Positions 40,235-49,177 of a stretch of 64,000 bases of DNA are shown here, piece after piece. The stretch comes from Acinetobacter lanii (GTDB lineage Bacteria; Pseudomonadota; Gammaproteobacteria; Pseudomonadales; Moraxellaceae): assembly GCF_011578285.1 (NCBI RefSeq), contig NZ_CP049916.1, positions 434,001-498,000 of the forward strand, written 5' to 3'. The notes beneath the pieces were generated by a model that saw only the letters and a program-made list of their open reading frames with translations, was not told the DNA's origin and ran no database searches. Every line of letters starts with the position of its first letter. Position 1 is the first letter of the stretch. The position numbers and the translations under genes are program-made.

Positions 40235-41617
40235 TCAACCAATAGTATCGAGCTGTCTTCGTGCATGTTTTAAAGCTGTACGTATTCCTTCTTCTAGAGT
40301 GGGGTGGTAAAAGGGCTTTTGCAAAATATCATCAATCCTCAGTTCTTCAGAAATCATCCAAGAGAGTAGATGAGCTAAATGTTCAGCAGATTCAACCAAT
40401 AACTCTGCGCCCAATAACTTTCTTGTATTTATATCTACATACAGTTCTATAGCACCTTTATTTTTGCCTAATACAATCGCGCGTCCTTGCTTTTCATAAT
40501 GAACTAAGCCTGTAATAAATTTAATATTTTGTTCTTTAAGTTGCTTATAACTTTGACCCACAGTCGCCATTTCAGGCGAACTAAACATAATACCAAGTGG
40601 CGTAAGTGTTTTTAGATTTTTAACCTCTGGATAATTTAAACAGTTGTTTACAGCAAGTTTACCTTCATGTGCCGCTTCATGTTGAATGGGCGTGTTAGTG
40701 AATGCATCACCCACGATGAAAATTGGTAAATCTGAAAGTTGTTTGGTTTGTTTATTAATCGGTAAACTTTCTACATCTTCAAAACTAGAATCGATATTTT
40801 TTAAATTTAAATTGCCTAAGTGAGTCGTTCGACCAGTGGCCAACAATAAATAATCGACCTTCAAATTTTTTTGCTGATGATCTTCAGTATAAGTAATTGA
40901 GACACTAGGGCCATCTCTTCTAACTTCATCGGGAAGGATTTCAAATTTAATATGGAGTTCTTTTGATATTAAATTCTGAGCTAAGACTTGTAGTTGTGGA
41001 CTGCTTAAGCTACCAATTTTTCGACTTCGTGCAAAAACGGTAGTTTCTACTCCAAGACGTTGCATGGCTTGTGCCAATTCAATTGCAATCACGCCACTGC
41101 CTACAATAGCAAGCGATTTTGGGAGAGTTTCGAGTTCAAATACTTCATCTGAAGTAATCAGTTTATCTTTTAAAGTTTCTTTCCATTTGGGGTTAACAGC
41201 AGGTTTAGATCCTACAGCAATAATGAAAGATTTCGCTTGGTATTTGTTTCCATTGACTAAAACTGTATTTTTATCGATGAACGTAGCCCGACCAGAAATT
41301 TTATGTTGAGGATCCCAACTTTCAACATCCTTTAATGTGGCTCTAGTAAAGCGATCTCTTAAATCATGAACATGTTGCATGACTTTTGAAGTATCGATGG
41401 TCGCTTGAGTAATCAGAGAGACATTTTCTGCATGCTGTATATCATGCATACGATTGGCTGTTGAAATTAAGACTTTACTCGGCATACAACCCACTCTTGC
41501 ACATGTCGTATCCCAAGGACCTTCGTTAATCATCAAAATATTCTTTGTTTTTTTTATGGCCTGTTTATACGCTGAAATTCCCGCAGTGCCTGCCCCAATA
41601 ATAATGATGTCATACAT
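40235..41617 (-). CDS. Dihydrolipoyl dehydrogenase-like flavoenzyme
   Basis: 460 residues of the class I pyridine nucleotide-disulfide oxidoreductase family. FAD motif GAGTAG at 8-13; redox cysteines Cys39 and Cys44 in CARVGC; second dinucleotide fold GSGVIA near 174; catalytic His438-Glu443 in HPTLEE at the dimer interface. The cysteine loop differs from the usual GGTCLNxGC. No 2-oxoacid dehydrogenase subunits adjoin it, so its electron partner is unknown and mercuric-reductase-like relatives remain possible. Confidence 0.85.
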   Translation of the reverse strand: MYDIIIIGAGTAGISAYKQAIKKTKNILMINEGPWDTTCARVGCMPSKVLISTANRMHDIQHAENVSLITQATIDTSKVMQHVHDLRDRFTRATLKDVESWDPQHKISGRATFIDKNTVLVNGNKYQAKSFIIAVGSKPAVNPKWKETLKDKLITSDEVFELETLPKSLAIVGSGVIAIELAQAMQRLGVETTVFARSRKIGSLSSPQLQVLAQNLISKELHIKFEILPDEVRRDGPSVSITYTEDHQQKNLKVDYLLLATGRTTHLGNLNLKNIDSSFEDVESLPINKQTKQLSDLPIFIVGDAFTNTPIQHEAAHEGKLAVNNCLNYPEVKNLKTLTPLGIMFSSPEMATVGQSYKQLKEQNIKFITGLVHYEKQGRAIVLGKNKGAIELYVDINTRKLLGAELLVESAEHLAHLLSWMISEELRIDDILQKPFYHPTLEEGIRTALKHARRQLDTIG

Positions 41618-41700
41618 CTAAATGAATCCTTTTATTGTGATTTTAATAGTGTGCACATAAAAATACCCTCATGATAGAGGGTATTTGTTGGCTTAAAGTT

Positions 41701-42801
41701 TTACTTAATATTTGTTAGTGTTCGAGTAATGGATTTATTATCTATTTGGAGCGTTAAATTATGCTTGTAATTTAAAGATACAGCCGAAGCTTTCTCTAAG
41801 AAGTTTAGAACATTTGGACCTGATAAATAAATACTTCCACTTATACTTTTAGTATTTGTTGATGGTGTTTGATTATCGATTCTCTGTCCTGTTACAGCAC
41901 TTACATTCGGTAAGTCTAATATTTGAGATCCATCTGTATTAACAGTGAAAGATGAGGTTATTCGACCAGGTACTGAACCTACAGTGAGTGTTACTGGCTC
42001 AATATTTGGTGTTGCTGGATTATCATTGGTGATTACACTATAGCTTGAGTCTGCTTGAATAACGTAAAATTCTCCTTCTTTGTAGGTCGGATCATTATAA
42101 ATATTAAAGCCACCTGTACTACCATCAGCGTCAGGAATATTCACAAAACGGATTTGCTCGGTTTGTTTTAAGCCCCAAGATTGTAAATATGGATAACCAA
42201 ATTTTCCAGTGACAACGATGTTATTAAGATTTTTATCAGCATTTTGGTTTTCATAAATAATGACTGATGTTTCGCCAATGTAGCTTTCTAAACTTTCTTT
42301 AGGTTGTAAATTAGCTAAATCTGCAGCTTTTACATTAAAATTCCAATTAATATATTTATTACCCAATAAGTTTTTTAGTTTTTCTCCATGAATCACGTAG
42401 CATCCCTGAATAATTTTTTCTTGTAGGTCAGTAGCTTCACTTGCTGGAGTTTCATCACGGTCAGCATGGCAGTCTTCATAATAAATAAATTCAGTTTTAT
42501 TTTCATTAAATTTTGAATGCACATCAATCGCAAGTTTTAAAATACCATTTCCAAAAGTATCTAAAGCATGGTCAATATATCCTTTTTGAGTAATTGAATT
42601 ATTTATATCTAGTTCACCAAATAAAACCGAACCCTCCCTATGAATATGATCTTCAAAAAATTTAGTCTCATTGGTATCCGTTGTGGTTGAGTAATCGCCA
42701 CTATCTGTTGTATTCTGTTTCTCATAATATCCATCACCTCCTCCACAAGCACTTATTAAGCTTGTTAGAGATAAGCATAAAACTAATTTTGAAAATTTCA
42801 T
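41701..42801 (-). CDS. Large lipoprotein of unknown function
   Basis: About 366 residues from ATG 42801 (GGGGAAG upstream), giving a lipoprotein signal with lipobox ISAC; the longer frame to 42888 would bury it. After a Gly/Ser/Thr/Asp-rich linker the body is polar and beta-rich, without motifs I know. The mature N-terminus CGGGDG resembles many outer-membrane surface lipoproteins. Function unknown. Confidence 0.7.
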   Translation of the reverse strand: MKFSKLVLCLSLTSLISACGGGDGYYEKQNTTDSGDYSTTTDTNETKFFEDHIHREGSVLFGELDINNSITQKGYIDHALDTFGNGILKLAIDVHSKFNENKTEFIYYEDCHADRDETPASEATDLQEKIIQGCYVIHGEKLKNLLGNKYINWNFNVKAADLANLQPKESLESYIGETSVIIYENQNADKNLNNIVVTGKFGYPYLQSWGLKQTEQIRFVNIPDADGSTGGFNIYNDPTYKEGEFYVIQADSSYSVITNDNPATPNIEPVTLTVGSVPGRITSSFTVNTDGSQILDLPNVSAVTGQRIDNQTPSTNTKSISGSIYLSGPNVLNFLEKASAVSLNYKHNLTLQIDNKSITRTLTNIK

Positions 42802-42906
42802 TACTTCCCCTAGAAAATTCTTCTTTTGTTTAATCTGTTTATATTGTGTAAAGATAACATACATAAAAAATGGCGCAAAGTGCGCCATAATTTTTATCCG
42901 ATGATT

Positions 42907-43011
42907 TTAAAGCCCTGAACCTACCATCACGGTTGCAGTAGGACGGACATTCATCGTACTACATGCCGAAAGTAGAACAAGACTGAAAAGTACAATTAAC
43001 ACTTTATTCAT
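42907..43011 (-). CDS. Tiny lipoprotein, 34 residues
   Basis: ATG 43011 opens a 34-residue frame with a complete lipoprotein signal and lipobox LLSAC, leaving only about 16 residues after the modified Cys. It overlaps the end of the upstream DUF442 gene by 8 bases, so translational coupling is likely. Its tail (C-S-T-M-N-V-R-P-T-A-T-V-M-V-G-S-G-L) resembles small lipoproteins annotated by position only; function unknown. Confidence 0.65.
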   Translation of the reverse strand: MNKVLIVLFSLVLLSACSTMNVRPTATVMVGSGL

Positions 43012-43429
43012 TCAATAAACCTAAAGATTTTGCTTGATTAAATAATACGGTAGAACGTGCACCCGATTTACATACTAAAAGTATAGGTTTCGGTAGGCTA
43101 TTGTAATATTTAGCAAATTCTTCAGCATCTGTCTCAGTAATTTGACCTGAAATAACAGGTTGATAAATGAGACTGACATGTGCTTGTTCAGCAATCTCCC
43201 GAAGTTCATTGGCCGTGGTTAAATTTCCCGGCTCTTGATCAGGACGGTTCACAATGACCGATTTGAAGCCTTTGCCCATTAAGCTTTTAAACTTCTCCGT
43301 GGTCATTTGACCAGTCACGCTCACTTTCGGCGTTAAAGCTTTACTCAAGCTTGCTGTATCAGCAAATGACGTTGTTACTGAAAAACTAAAAACACAACAC
43401 AAAATAAATTTGATCAGATGCTTAGTCAT
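43004..43429 (-). CDS. DUF442 (TIGR01244) phosphatase/sulfurtransferase-like protein, exported
   Basis: 141 residues with a signal peptide (about 1-23, cleavage after SFA), so a periplasmic version of the next gene upstream. The C-x4-R loop CKSGARS (Cys120, Arg125) is the active-site signature of this small rhodanese/tyrosine-phosphatase-like fold, and the VNRPDQEP segment matches the family. It overlaps both its neighbours. The substrate is unknown. Confidence 0.85.
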   Translation of the reverse strand: MTKHLIKFILCCVFSFSVTTSFADTASLSKALTPKVSVTGQMTTEKFKSLMGKGFKSVIVNRPDQEPGNLTTANELREIAEQAHVSLIYQPVISGQITETDAEEFAKYYNSLPKPILLVCKSGARSTVLFNQAKSLGLLNE

Positions 43430-43757
43430 CCAATAAATCCATTTGCTTTGCCAATTGGTAGAGGTTGTTTGAGCGATTTCCGGTACGGCAGAACATCAGA
43501 ACCGGTTTAGGCAATTCATTGAAGTGATTGGCAAAAGCGCGAACATCTACTTCAGTGATTTGACCTGCGACCACAGGTTGGTAAACATAATCTAAGCCTG
43601 CTGCACGTGCGGCTTCTTCAATTTGGACACTGGTTGGTTGGCTTGGACCACCTTCCATATCAGGACGGTTATTGATTACCGATTTAAAGCCTTTTTCAAC
43701 CACCTGAGTGAGATGTTCAGGTCCGATTTGACCTGCGAAACCAACATTATCGCTCAT
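43422..43757 (-). CDS. DUF442 (TIGR01244) phosphatase/sulfurtransferase-like protein, cytosolic
   Basis: 111 residues without signal peptide. Signature VINNRPDMEG near 26-36 and the C-x4-R loop CRTGNRS (Cys90, Arg95). It is the same fold as the downstream exported paralogue, which it overlaps by 8 bases. Relatives include the domain fused to beta-lactamase-like sulfur dioxygenases (Blh), suggesting sulfur or persulfide chemistry; this is inference. Confidence 0.85.
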   Translation of the reverse strand: MSDNVGFAGQIGPEHLTQVVEKGFKSVINNRPDMEGGPSQPTSVQIEEAARAAGLDYVYQPVVAGQITEVDVRAFANHFNELPKPVLMFCRTGNRSNNLYQLAKQMDLLDD

Positions 43758-44007
43758 TTTTTCACTCCCAAAATTTTGGCTTATGGATTTTACATTATCA
43801 TAGCACTAAGCATTGTTTTGAGCTGAATCAGACTTTAAAAATTGAGTAAATATAAGTAAAAATAGCCAATTGATCTAGGGGTTAGTATTGATCAAAAGGA
43901 TTAAATTCAGTGCTGTGATGATTGAAATTTAAATTTATCTGATCGAAGGGTTGGTATTGTCAAAACCAGCTCCATTACAATACTGAGATAAAACTATTTG
44001 AGAAATC

Positions 44008-44442
44008 ATGATGATTATTGTCTGTCCATCGTGTGGTGCGAAAAATCGTGTACCTGAAGATAAACTAAATTCACAGCCAAATTGTGGTCAATGCCATGAG
44101 ACATTGATTCCACTAGCACCCATTGAACTGAATGAACAAAATTTCAGTAACATGGTGACGCATAGTGATTTGCCTATTCTGATCGATCTTTGGGCAGAGT
44201 GGTGTGGACCGTGTAAAATGATGGCACCGCACTTTGCTGAAGTGGCCAAACATAATCCAAATGTGGTCTTTGCTAAGATTGATACCGAAGCCAATCCGCG
44301 CTTGAGCAGTGCCTTCAATGTACGCAGTATTCCGACTTTGGTTTTGATGAATAAAACAACAGAAGTTGCTAGAATAAGCGGTGCTTTACGTGCTAACCAA
44401 TTACAAGAATGGTTAGACCAACAATTCAATGCTCATCGATAA
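44008..44442 (+). CDS. trxC: Thioredoxin 2 (zinc-containing)
   Basis: 144 residues. An N-terminal zinc module (Cys6, Cys9, Cys26, Cys29) is followed by a thioredoxin domain with the active site WCGPC (Cys66, Cys69). TrxC reduces cytosolic disulfides and is usually induced by oxidative stress. The yciA gene follows 15 bases later. Confidence 0.95.
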   Translation: MMIIVCPSCGAKNRVPEDKLNSQPNCGQCHETLIPLAPIELNEQNFSNMVTHSDLPILIDLWAEWCGPCKMMAPHFAEVAKHNPNVVFAKIDTEANPRLSSAFNVRSIPTLVLMNKTTEVARISGALRANQLQEWLDQQFNAHR

Positions 44443-44457
44443 AAGCCCGGAGTTAAT

Positions 44458-44880
44458 GTGTCAGATTCTTATATAAAACCAGAAGGTACACTGTCTTTAC
44501 AAACCATTGCGATGCCAGCAGACACCAACTGGAGTGGTGATGTATTTGGTGGTTGGATTGTGTCGCAAATGGATTTGGCAGGTGCGATTCACGCAGAGCG
44601 TTTTAGTAAAGGGCGTTGTGCAACCATCTCGATTAACCAAATGACATTTTTGGTTCCTGTAAAAGTCGGTGATGTGATCAGTTGCTACACCAAAATTTTA
44701 AAAGTCGGCAATACCTCGATTCAAATGCAAATTGAAGTCTGGGACAGTCATGACAGCTCACGTGATCCTATTCGTGTCACTGAAGGGGTATTTACCTTTG
44801 TTGCGGTGGATGTCAAAGGTGGCAAACGTGCCATTCCTGAAGATGTAAAACAGCAGTATTTGGCTTCTCAAGAGGCTTAA
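44458..44880 (+). CDS. yciA: Acyl-CoA thioesterase YciA
   Basis: 140 residues, hotdog fold with the N-W-x-G-D-V-F-G-G-W motif at the start and the downstream D-x-x-G segment. Hydrolyses acyl-CoAs of various lengths. GTG 44458 follows a GGAG site and lies 15 bases after trxC, so they form an operon. Confidence 0.93.
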   Translation: MSDSYIKPEGTLSLQTIAMPADTNWSGDVFGGWIVSQMDLAGAIHAERFSKGRCATISINQMTFLVPVKVGDVISCYTKILKVGNTSIQMQIEVWDSHDSSRDPIRVTEGVFTFVAVDVKGGKRAIPEDVKQQYLASQEA

Positions 44881-44925
44881 TCTGTAGATTCACAAGCCTT
44901 ATATGACCGCTTAGAATGAAATTTA

Positions 44926-44953
44926 AAATCCCAACCTTGTGTTGGGATTTTTT
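44926..44953 (+). terminator. Terminator after trxC-yciA
   Basis: ATCCCAAC-CTTGT-GTTGGGAT stem with A4 and T6; bidirectional with the convergent gene. Confidence 0.9.
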
Positions 44954-44968
44954 ATAAAGAAGTTGATC

Positions 44969-45523
44969 TTAGAACATTGTATGGTTGTTTGCGGCTTTTT
45001 CAGGGACCGCTTGTTGAACATCCCAATGCTCAACAATTTTGCCATTTTCAACACGGAAAATATCAACGATTGCTGTGCCTTGATCCTTTGCATTTTCTTG
45101 GGAATGGACATGTAAAAAGACTAGATCTCCCTCAGCAACAGCACGTTTAATTACACTTTTGGCTTGTGGGTTTTCTTTAAAGTAGCCGCTAAAGTAATCG
45201 ACAAAGGGTGCCTTACCATCAGGAACATGTGGATTGTGCTGAATGTATTGATTGCCAATATAACGATCTGCATAGGCTTGAACTTGATGCTTTAAGAAAA
45301 CACCTTCATAAAAATCCGTCACAATCTGTTTATTTTGTTCCGCAGTAAATGATGTATTCGTGTTCTGATTATCGGCAGATGTTTCTTGATTGGTTAATTC
45401 GGAAGAAGCTACATTGGCTTGAGTCGTGCGATTTGAACTACATGCAGTGAGTAATGTGGTTACAGCAAGACCAGAAATTAAAACGGTATTACGAATAGAA
45501 TATTTGATCAGGGAAGATAGCAT
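44969..45523 (-). CDS. SnoaL-like NTF2-family lipoprotein
   Basis: 184 residues from ATG 45523. Lipoprotein signal with lipobox LLTAC (Cys near residue 28), a low-complexity Thr/Asn/Gln-rich linker, then a SnoaL-like cone domain with YIQHNPHVPDGK near residues 102-113 and DIFRVENGKIVEHWD near the C-terminus, motifs of the polyketide-cyclase-like SnoaL group. The enzyme or binding role is unknown. Confidence 0.8.
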   Translation of the reverse strand: MLSSLIKYSIRNTVLISGLAVTTLLTACSSNRTTQANVASSELTNQETSADNQNTNTSFTAEQNKQIVTDFYEGVFLKHQVQAYADRYIGNQYIQHNPHVPDGKAPFVDYFSGYFKENPQAKSVIKRAVAEGDLVFLHVHSQENAKDQGTAIVDIFRVENGKIVEHWDVQQAVPEKAANNHTMF

Positions 45524-45676
45524 GAAGGTGCCCAAGTTTAGTTTTTTTAGAAGGACTGATCTTGGGCGAAAATATGCTTAAAAACTGTTCAAAAAGTGTC
45601 AAATTGTGCACAGTTTTTGTATCTTTCATACTTACCTAAAGGTAAGTTTTAATTGGTTTTTTAGTCTTAATATGAG

Positions 45677-46177
45677 TTATTTTTTGAGTGATGCTTTAGA
45701 TACCCAAGCCCACAGCATTTGGCATTGGATCGGTTCTTCACCCGATTCATCGGTCACGCTCACTTGAACCAAAGTTTCACCTTTGTCTGAATGTTGCATC
45801 TGTTGAATTTGTTCATCATTTAAAGTTGCAATAGCAGTCATTGCGCCTTTGCTGGGACGTTTAAAGTCGACATGTAGGCTCTTAATGAGGACGATTGAAC
45901 TGTCAGGTACATTCATACCTGTGACAAAACCGGTTGCGGTTTCTGCCAGCAGTGCCATCGCGCAGGCATGCACTTGACCAATATGGTTCTGCATTGCTTT
46001 GTGATTTTCGATTTTGACCACCACTTTATTGCGCGTGACCTCTAAATAACGTAGCTTTGCAGAACCGACCATCGGAACGACACGGCCAAAGGCTTTACTC
46101 CATAAAGTACTTCGAATGCCTTGCGGAAATTTCGAAGTCGTTTTGACTAATTTAGATAAACGATTGCCTTGAGCCAT
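45677..46177 (-). CDS. DUF4442 hotdog-fold protein
   Basis: 166 residues from ATG 46177, with AGGA 7 bases upstream. The central G-x-V-H-A-C-A-M-A-L-L-A-E segment is that of a hotdog thioesterase-like protein of the DUF4442 group; no function is established. Confidence 0.8.
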   Translation of the reverse strand: MAQGNRLSKLVKTTSKFPQGIRSTLWSKAFGRVVPMVGSAKLRYLEVTRNKVVVKIENHKAMQNHIGQVHACAMALLAETATGFVTGMNVPDSSIVLIKSLHVDFKRPSKGAMTAIATLNDEQIQQMQHSDKGETLVQVSVTDESGEEPIQCQMLWAWVSKASLKK

Positions 46178-46206
46178 AATCAAATCCTATGTTTATGTAT
46201 AAGGAC

Positions 46207-46695
46207 TTAGTCCTTAAAGTTGTTAAATTGCAGTGGTACACCAAATTGTTGTTCTTTTAAAAACGCCATAATTTGTTGCAAAGTATCGCGTTTTTTATCG
46301 GTCACACGAATTTTGTCACCTTGAATAGAAGATTGCGCTTTGATGCCGCTTTCTTTAATGGCTTTATTAATTTTTTTTGCGGTATCAGAGTCAAGACCAT
46401 CTTTGAGTTTAATCACTTGAATCACATTTTTACCAGAAGCGGTCATTTTTTGTGGATCAAGTGCTTGGATATCGACTTTACGTTTAAAGAAGTGATTTTC
46501 CAGCATGCTATAGACTTGTTCACATTGGAAATCACTTTCAGTTGAGATTTTAATCTCTTTATTTTTTTCGCTAAGTTCAATTTTTACATCGTGACCACGG
46601 AAATCGAAACGGGTTGCAATTTCTTTTTCAGTATTTTGAACCGCATGGTTCACTTCAAAAATCTCTAATTCTGAAACAATATCGAAAGAAGGCAT
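46207..46695 (-). CDS. yajQ: YajQ-family nucleotide/c-di-GMP-binding protein
   Basis: 162 residues, the family length, with the MPSFDIVSE start and DFRGHD segment typical of YajQ. Two ferredoxin-like domains. Members bind cyclic di-GMP or nucleotides and RNA. The ATG is preceded by AAGG. Confidence 0.93.
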   Translation of the reverse strand: MPSFDIVSELEIFEVNHAVQNTEKEIATRFDFRGHDVKIELSEKNKEIKISTESDFQCEQVYSMLENHFFKRKVDIQALDPQKMTASGKNVIQVIKLKDGLDSDTAKKINKAIKESGIKAQSSIQGDKIRVTDKKRDTLQQIMAFLKEQQFGVPLQFNNFKD

Positions 46696-46786
46696 AGTTT
46701 AGACCTTTACAAAGGGAAAGAATATCTGAGATGCTAGGGATGTTTTCTTCATTTGCCAAGTGTTGTTTACATCAAAGGAGTGCACA

Positions 46787-47101
46787 ATGATCCGTAAACA
46801 AGAAATTACAACATTTGAGTTCCCAGAAGGTGCAGTAATCTGGGATGTTCGTGACGCAAAAGCCTATGCAGAAGGCCATGTCAAAGGTGCTGTTAATCAG
46901 CCCATTGACGGGTTAAATGCTGATCTTTTGACTCAGGTGGATTCGGATCAGTCGATTTACATCTTATGTGGTGGTGGAAGTAAAGCGCCACGTGCAGCTG
47001 AAAAGTTAGAAGGTTTTGATAGCTCTCGTGACTATGTGGTTCTGATGGGAGGAACGCGCGCAGTACGTGATGCGGGCATTGCTTTAGAACAGGGATCATA
47101 A
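46787..47101 (+). CDS. Single-domain rhodanese-like protein
   Basis: 104 residues from ATG 46787 (AAGGAG 9 bases upstream). The rhodanese fold has the VWDVRDAKAYAEGHVKGA segment (residues about 16-36) and an active-site Cys61 in LCGGGSKA. Sulfurtransferase activity is likely; partner unknown. Confidence 0.85.
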   Translation: MIRKQEITTFEFPEGAVIWDVRDAKAYAEGHVKGAVNQPIDGLNADLLTQVDSDQSIYILCGGGSKAPRAAEKLEGFDSSRDYVVLMGGTRAVRDAGIALEQGS

Positions 47102-47106
47102 AAAAT

Positions 47107-47130
47107 AAAAGCGCCGTCAGGCGCTTTTTT
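47107..47130 (+). terminator. Terminator after the rhodanese gene
   Basis: GCGCC-GTCA-GGCGC stem with A4 and T6. Confidence 0.9.
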
Positions 47131-47183
47131 GTGGATGCCATATTTGCATCGTCGTTAATTTTCAGACAATCAAATAAGAAACT

Positions 47184-49115
47184 TTATTTCTCATCCGATT
47201 GTGGTTTTTGATAATAGGGTTTCTTTGGTTTGACTTTTTTAACAAAACGTCTTGGATTGATCTTTTTCAAAATATCGATCGACACAGGACTAAACTCATT
47301 CAGCATGTCAGATGCTAAAATTTCAGCACATAACGGTGCATATAAATACCCCTTAGAGCCTAAGCCTGACAGGGTATAAATTTCAGAATTTGTATCGAGT
47401 TGTCCCACCAATGGAAAATAATCCAAGCTTTGCGCACGGACGGAAGCTCGACCTTGCCACGTGTCTAAGGCAGGAAGTTGTTTGGCTTGCTCAGGGAAAA
47501 CCAATTCAAACAGCTCATAGTTATGCTGATGATCTTCTAACAACACTTCATCATCAGCACGATGCGGAAAGAAAGATGCCCCTAAAATCAATTCTTGATC
47601 ATTGATCTTTGCACAGTAGCCACCGTAGCTATGCGCGAGTTGAGCGTTAAAATCAGATGCTTGATAGTGCATCCAACTGACTTGTCCACGATTCGGTTTT
47701 AACGCAGGGTAATAATCGAAAAATTGTGGGCTATTCAGCGCACAGCAGACAACCACATGATCAACCACATCAATGCATTGATCATTCGCATAGAGCGCAA
47801 CCCCCTCAGATGTTTGATCAATACGATCGATACCCAGCTGTTTAAAGTGAATCAGCGAATGAGCTAAAACTTCATCTTTAAAAAGCTCGGGTTTGACGGT
47901 TCCAGCTTGCTCAAAACATAAGGCATCATAGTTTGCCTCGATTTTTTGATCGTTGTTTATCTGTGAGCGATCTTTAAAACTAAAAACGCCGTCAGGATAG
48001 CCTTGCATCAATTTGAATGATTCTTCAGGCTGTTTCAGTACAAATTGATTCACTGCGACAGGATGAAAGGCTTTGAATTTTGGATAATGACTTAAGGCAA
48101 ATTTCCAGCTCACCGTCATTAAGTGGTCATCAATTTTATCAATCGGATTTAACCGAGGGTTAAGTAATGCCAATGGATTACCTGATGCCCCTGAAATCGG
48201 CTCAGATTGATCGTAAATGCGCACTTGATGACTACGCAGTGCTACGGCATAGGCAGTGCTTAAACCGGCGATGCCTGCACCAATCACGGCGATCTTGCGT
48301 TGTGGGGCATTCGCGACTTTATATGAAGCATTGTTTGTTAAATTCGGTTGAATCGTATCCGAGTGTTCGACTTGATCCGACTCTAGTAATGCCCAAATCG
48401 CTTTGAGCATTTCTCGTTTATGACCGAAGCCTTTGGGGCGAGACGTTGTGATCCCGAGGTGTTCTAGCCCCCGTCTCAATTGACCTGCGACACTAAAGGA
48501 TGAGAATGTTGTGCCGATCTCAGATAAACGAACCAGTTCGGTAAGGACATTGTTTTGCCACAATTCAGGATTGACAGCAGGTGCAAAGCCATCTAAAAAC
48601 CAGGCATTGACCGCATGCTGTTTGGGTAATTGTTGTAGGTTTTCTAAGGCATCACCGAGCCATAAATCGATGGAGAAGCGTTCATGACTAAAATGAATCC
48701 GATGTCCGCCTGAAATAGGCATCGGGTACTGTGCAATCAATTGATCGGCTAGAGGTTTTAGTTCAGGCCATGCATTAAGGGCACGAATCAGATCAGCTTT
48801 GCTGAGCGGATGCTTTTCAAAACTTACGATATGTAAATGGCTGTGGTTATCAGGACGAGCCTGTTGCCACAGTTGCCATAAAGCCAAGACATTTAAACCC
48901 GTTCCAAAACCGATTTCACCGACACAGAAGTAGTCAAAATCTTTCAGTTGGGATAATCGAGCGCTTAAATCATTGCCCTCTAAATACACGTAACGAGATT
49001 CAAGTAATCCGTTGTCTTTAGAGAAATAAATATCACCAAAATGGCTGGAAATAGGAATTTCGATTCCATCAATGCATTGCCAAGTTAATTCAGCAGTTTG
49101 AATGGCTTTAGACAA
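47184..49115 (-). CDS. mnmC: Bifunctional tRNA 5-methylaminomethyl-2-thiouridine methyltransferase/FAD oxidase MnmC
   Basis: 643 residues. N-terminal methyltransferase half (about 1-250; SAM site EIGFGTG near 47-53) fused to an FAD-dependent oxidoreductase half (Rossmann GAGIAG near 280-285, and a GLGSKG segment near the end). MnmC converts cmnm5U or nm5U to mnm5U in the wobble position of several tRNAs. It stands alone on the minus strand. Confidence 0.95.
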   Translation of the reverse strand: MSKAIQTAELTWQCIDGIEIPISSHFGDIYFSKDNGLLESRYVYLEGNDLSARLSQLKDFDYFCVGEIGFGTGLNVLALWQLWQQARPDNHSHLHIVSFEKHPLSKADLIRALNAWPELKPLADQLIAQYPMPISGGHRIHFSHERFSIDLWLGDALENLQQLPKQHAVNAWFLDGFAPAVNPELWQNNVLTELVRLSEIGTTFSSFSVAGQLRRGLEHLGITTSRPKGFGHKREMLKAIWALLESDQVEHSDTIQPNLTNNASYKVANAPQRKIAVIGAGIAGLSTAYAVALRSHQVRIYDQSEPISGASGNPLALLNPRLNPIDKIDDHLMTVSWKFALSHYPKFKAFHPVAVNQFVLKQPEESFKLMQGYPDGVFSFKDRSQINNDQKIEANYDALCFEQAGTVKPELFKDEVLAHSLIHFKQLGIDRIDQTSEGVALYANDQCIDVVDHVVVCCALNSPQFFDYYPALKPNRGQVSWMHYQASDFNAQLAHSYGGYCAKINDQELILGASFFPHRADDEVLLEDHQHNYELFELVFPEQAKQLPALDTWQGRASVRAQSLDYFPLVGQLDTNSEIYTLSGLGSKGYLYAPLCAEILASDMLNEFSPVSIDILKKINPRRFVKKVKPKKPYYQKPQSDEK

Positions 49116-49177
49116 GAGGGTAAACCTTTTGAAAATGAAAACAGAAGAGGAGTAAAAAATTGGATCGAGTCAGTGGC

